This document shows positions 6,400 through 9,171 of a stretch of 9,171 bases of DNA, piece by piece (the first letter of the stretch is position 1; every line of letters starts with the position of its first letter). The stretch covers positions 1 to 9,171 of the forward strand of contig USSH01000080.1 of NCBI GenBank assembly GCA_900557435.1. The letters are read 5' to 3'. Made by a program: the position numbers and the translations under genes. Below the pieces are notes generated by a model. That model searched no databases. It was given only the letters and a program-made list of their open reading frames with translations, and was not told the DNA's origin. Source of the DNA: an uncultured Coprococcus sp. (GTDB lineage: Bacteria; Bacillota; Clostridia; Lachnospirales; Lachnospiraceae).

Positions 6400-8778
6400 C
6401 TACTCCTCAAGTGTCAGATCTTCCGCCATACTCTTCGGAAGTTTTCTAAGCGGCAAATATATACTTCCAAATACCAGTATGACCGACAGAAGTATCCCTG
6501 CTGCTATCGCCAACACAGATGGTGTAAATCTCATCGGAATTACAAGTTTTAAGAAACTGTATTCACCAAAATATATCGCCGTGCCTGTCACTATTCCTAT
6601 CACATCTGCAAGTGCTACCGCCATGATTCCCTCAAGCATAACCGTCTTTAAGAGTATTTTTCTCGACATTCCTATGACCCTCAGCTGCGCAAATTCCTTC
6701 CGTCTCATATGAAGATTGCCCGCTGTTGCATTTATGATGTTTACTGCGCCAAGTGCAAACACAAGAGCAGCTATCATCAGGATCACTCTGTTAATACTCT
6801 TAAAGCCCTTGATCATAATCATACTGTCAAAATACATATTCATCTCATAAATACCGTCTTCTGTATAAATGTCTGACTGTATATCAACGATCTCTCCATT
6901 GGTTATCTTATTCGAATCAATCTGATATTCCATTCCGGATATTTGATTTTCTGTATACCCGGTCTCAGCAAAATAATTGTCCAGAGTTGTGTATACCTGT
7001 AATCCTTCATCCCCGATAACTTTATCACCCATATCAAGGATTCCCTCCACCGTGTATGTGTGACAGCGGCCTTCCGCCACAAGCCTGTTATACACGTCAT
7101 TTGCTATATGCATTCTTTTTTCAGTTCTCCGATCAGCCTTATCGCAGCCATTTACTGCATTATCGGCATCTTCCACAGCCTTCTGAGTCTCCGAAAACAG
7201 AAGTGCCGTATCTACTATCGATATGGTATCTCCAACCTTATAATCATTCATCAGCAGATGATTCAGAGTTTCATATGTGATATCTCCATTCCACAGTTCG
7301 TTATCATGCTCTGCACTTCCACCTGCCACCACCAGTATTCCACGGTCGCTCAAATCCACTGTGCCATCCGTCAGATATTGGTTCAAATCTGTGAGGTCAT
7401 CTTTATTGAATCCCCTGAATCTGATCGCCGACAGTGAAGTCTGCGCGGTCACTGACGATAGATCCTTTTCATATCTTTTTTTCATAGAGCTGAGTACTTC
7501 GCCGTACATAGTTTTGTTCAGATAATCTTCCGTGAATCTTGAATACAGCTCCTCCGCATCAGTCACATATGCATTTGTCTCATACACCTTTCTTGCAGAT
7601 ATGACATTTCTGCTGTCTGCAATCCTCCTCATGTGTTCTGCATCCGGAAGTCCGGCCTCCACGGTATCAATGTCCTGAAACTGCGAAGGCAGGTCATATA
7701 CGGACAGCTGGTATGGTCCGTATTTGCTGTCTAAATAATCAACAGCATTATCCAGTGTTCCCGCCACACTCATCACTGCTACAAGCGCTGCTATACTTAC
7801 CGAAAGCGAAGCAACCGTCTTTACGAATCTCCCACGGTTTCTGAGTACACTTTTTCTTGCGTATTCACCTTCCATTCCAAAGATCCTGCCCATAAGTCCT
7901 CTGCCCCGATCCTTTATCCGACCGGCTTTTATCCTGAACTGTCCCCTGACCGCACTTATAGGTGTCATGCTCACGATGACCTTACAGTTATCTCTCATAA
8001 CAAAATACAGATCTCCAAGATAACAGATGAGCACAGGAATAACCGGCACCAGATGATACCCGGCACTGACCCCTGTAAACACTCCAATTACAATGGTGAT
8101 CAGTCCCCCCAGTATAATTCCTATAAGTATCCCAATACACTCAAGCAATGCTCCCATCAGATAGACTATTCTCTTGAGCTGCCCTTTTGTTGCCCCAATA
8201 CATCTGAGTATTCCATAATCCTTTATCTGCTCCATCATAAACATCTGTACAGTGTTTCTGATGATCCCAACTGCAAATATGGCAAATATATATGCTATGA
8301 GAAGTATTGTCCACAAAATGACCATGAGCATGGAGCCGTCTGTCGTTCCATCCTGAAAATATAGCAGCGCCAGATCATCGTTCAGCTCCGCATTTATATC
8401 GTATTTTTCTGCTATCACATTCATATTGTGTTCCATGCGGTATGGATTATTTCCTGTAGCATATACAGCATTCTTATACAACACCTTATCTGGTGAATCC
8501 CCACTCCAATCAGTATATTCATATCTGCCTATATATGCCTTCTCTATCATCTCGTCAGCAGCTATCTGCTCTGCCTGTGACCTGCTCTCCGCCATCAACA
8601 CAAACTCATAATCTCTGTCTTTGCGCTCTTCATCCCGGGCATGAAGGAGATAAGAATACGCAATATTAAGTCCACCATATAATACTATCACCGTGATCAC
8701 CACACCTATGATAGTGATAAGACTTCTTCCCCTGTTCGCCCTCAGATATTTTTTTGCCAGATCTTTATAATCCCCCAC
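6400..8778 (-). CDS. Large ABC transporter permease with two FtsX units, 792 aa
   Basis: A membrane permease with eight predicted helices arranged as two 1+3 FtsX units. Unit one: helix 1 about 20-45, external domain of about 100 residues, helices 2-4 about 149-173, 206-238 and 245-262. Unit two: helix 5 about 320-342, external domain of about 320 residues, helices 6-8 about 661-685, 711-737 and 753-775. Each unit has its own ATPase-coupling loop (EQIKDYGILRCIGATKGQL and RRKEFAQLRVIGMSRKIL). This is the layout of large lipoprotein-export or peptide-resistance permeases, although BceB has its big external domain elsewhere. Start: a GTG at 8778 has GGGAGG seven bases upstream; an in-frame GTG at 8808 has no ribosome site, so 8778 is chosen. 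It follows the sensor kinase gene by 191 bp and precedes the ATPase by 111 bp. The two external domains differ greatly in size and I recognise no subdomain in the larger one. Confidence 0.9.
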   Translation of the reverse strand: MGDYKDLAKKYLRANRGRSLITIIGVVITVIVLYGGLNIAYSYLLHARDEERKDRDYEFVLMAESRSQAEQIAADEMIEKAYIGRYEYTDWSGDSPDKVLYKNAVYATGNNPYRMEHNMNVIAEKYDINAELNDDLALLYFQDGTTDGSMLMVILWTILLIAYIFAIFAVGIIRNTVQMFMMEQIKDYGILRCIGATKGQLKRIVYLMGALLECIGILIGIILGGLITIVIGVFTGVSAGYHLVPVIPVLICYLGDLYFVMRDNCKVIVSMTPISAVRGQFRIKAGRIKDRGRGLMGRIFGMEGEYARKSVLRNRGRFVKTVASLSVSIAALVAVMSVAGTLDNAVDYLDSKYGPYQLSVYDLPSQFQDIDTVEAGLPDAEHMRRIADSRNVISARKVYETNAYVTDAEELYSRFTEDYLNKTMYGEVLSSMKKRYEKDLSSVTAQTSLSAIRFRGFNKDDLTDLNQYLTDGTVDLSDRGILVVAGGSAEHDNELWNGDITYETLNHLLMNDYKVGDTISIVDTALLFSETQKAVEDADNAVNGCDKADRRTEKRMHIANDVYNRLVAEGRCHTYTVEGILDMGDKVIGDEGLQVYTTLDNYFAETGYTENQISGMEYQIDSNKITNGEIVDIQSDIYTEDGIYEMNMYFDSMIMIKGFKSINRVILMIAALVFALGAVNIINATAGNLHMRRKEFAQLRVIGMSRKILLKTVMLEGIMAVALADVIGIVTGTAIYFGEYSFLKLVIPMRFTPSVLAIAAGILLSVILVFGSIYLPLRKLPKSMAEDLTLEE

Positions 8779-8810
8779 TTCAGTTCCTCCCTGTATAAGT
8801 CCTGCCACAC

Positions 8811-8833
8811 AAAAAAGATGGCATGCATCATCT
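8811..8833 (-). terminator. Weak hairpin with T-run, possible terminator or attenuator
   Basis: Read on the minus strand, AGATG and CATCT (a 5-bp stem, 8816-8820 with 8829-8833) are followed directly by six T (8811-8816, overlapping the stem by one base). The stem is short and AT-rich, so efficiency would be low. It lies between the kinase gene and the permease start and could partly separate their expression. Confidence 0.3.
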
Positions 8834-8863
8834 CTTCATTCAATAATGATACTTTACCATCTC

Positions 8864-8915
8864 TTTCTTACTATCCAGTGACTATATGAAGTTTCTTTCT
8901 TACAGTTTAGTAAGA
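8864..8915. promoter_or_regulatory. Operator-like repeats upstream of the transporter genes
   Basis: TTTCTTAC occurs at 8864-8871 and again at 8896-8903, 32 bases apart (about three helix turns). The second copy also forms an inverted repeat: TCTTAC (8898-8903), six bases, then GTAAGA (8910-8915). Inverted TTAC/GTAA half sites recall, loosely, operators of response regulators that control peptide-sensing ABC transporters. A binding site for the kinase's partner regulator is inferred, not shown. Confidence 0.35.
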
Positions 8916-8969
8916 TAACACTAGTATTCCGGGGAATATAGATACCTGCCCTATCAAATGTCCCATCCA

Positions 8970-9171
8970 TTATATATGTACAAATGTGATCTCGAAGCAT
9001 GTATATTCATTTAACACGCTTTTGACTGTTATTCTTCCACCCATGCCCTCGACAATAGATTTTGTCAGTGAAAGTCCTATTCCGACACTGTTTGGATTGA
9101 CATCATGATCAACTCTATAAAACCTCTTAAATATATTGGGAATCTCATTCTCCGGGATTCCCATTCCGTGA
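8970..9171 (-). CDS. Sensor histidine kinase, C-terminal fragment (5' end beyond window)
   Basis: Sixty-six residues, open through the right edge, form the end of a HATPase_c domain. HGMGIP at the edge is the second part of the G1 box (the leading Asp would lie just outside the window). IFKRFYR is the F box, and NSVGIGLSLTKSIVEGMGG is the G2 box and following helix. The closing strand (TCFEITF) and stop follow normally. The kinase would autophosphorylate a His in the missing part and pass phosphate to a response regulator, most likely encoded further right. Its position directly upstream of an ABC transporter, on the same strand, suggests that it senses the transporter's substrate or envelope state and controls these genes, as in BceRS-BceAB-type modules; this is inference because the sensor domain is not visible. 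The first in-frame ATG here (9164) is internal and not the true start. Confidence 0.93.
   Translation of the reverse strand, partial: HGMGIPENEIPNIFKRFYRVDHDVNPNSVGIGLSLTKSIVEGMGGRITVKSVLNEYTCFEITFVHI

Larger units (their letters stand above)
8779..8969. other. Gap between kinase gene and transporter genes, with operator-like repeats
   Basis: A 191-bp gap, long for genes in one operon. It contains a repeated and inverted CTTAC/GTAAG motif near 8864-8915 and a weak hairpin followed by six T on the minus strand (8811-8833), just before the permease ribosome site. I did not find a convincing -35/-10 pair, but a regulated promoter here is plausible. Confidence 0.5.

Noticed and set aside
8779..8808. 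Longer N-terminus for the 792-residue permease
   Set aside because: The GTG at 8808 lacks a ribosome site, and the extension contains the GGGAGG that serves the GTG at 8778.

Overview
The window looks like chromosome of a low-to-moderate GC Gram-positive anaerobe, most probably a Lachnospiraceae-type Clostridia. This is inferred from strong AGGAGG-type ribosome sites, Firmicutes-style promoters, the flavour of the TypA protein, and MacB/BceB-like transporter genes next to a sensor kinase. Genus cannot be fixed from the sequence alone. No rRNA, tRNA, insertion sequence, phage gene or CRISPR array was seen.

Left part (1-2630). A secreted protein of unknown function runs leftwards off the window edge (482 to 1, minus strand). 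It has a clear signal peptide and remains open to the edge, so it is incomplete here. A divergent intergenic region of about 245 bp separates it from typA (728-2554, plus strand), the ribosome-associated translational GTPase TypA/BipA. typA has a good extended -10 promoter and a strong intrinsic terminator, so it is probably transcribed alone.

Middle (2631-3120). About 490 bp without a convincing gene. It is T-rich on the plus strand and full of short imperfect repeats and hairpins. It lies between two convergent units (typA from the left, the transporter operon from the right).

Right part (3121-9171, all minus strand, read right to left). First comes the C-terminal end of a sensor histidine kinase that enters from beyond the right edge. 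It is followed by a 792-residue permease with two FtsX units, a MacB/LolD-type ATPase, a signal-peptide-bearing CARDB-like protein anchored by one C-terminal membrane helix, and a 450-residue MacB-like permease. The shared strand and order suggest a kinase-linked ABC system of the mechanotransmission (MacB/FtsX/BceAB) type: one ATPase, two very different permeases and one extracytoplasmic anchored adaptor. The gaps between these genes (191, 111, 136 and 80 bp) are unusually loose and contain a perfect 12-bp hairpin, operator-like repeats and a possible internal promoter, so subunit levels may be tuned separately. The substrate cannot be read from the sequence; export of, or defence against, a peptide or envelope-active compound is the reasonable guess. 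This operon is the most interesting part of the window.
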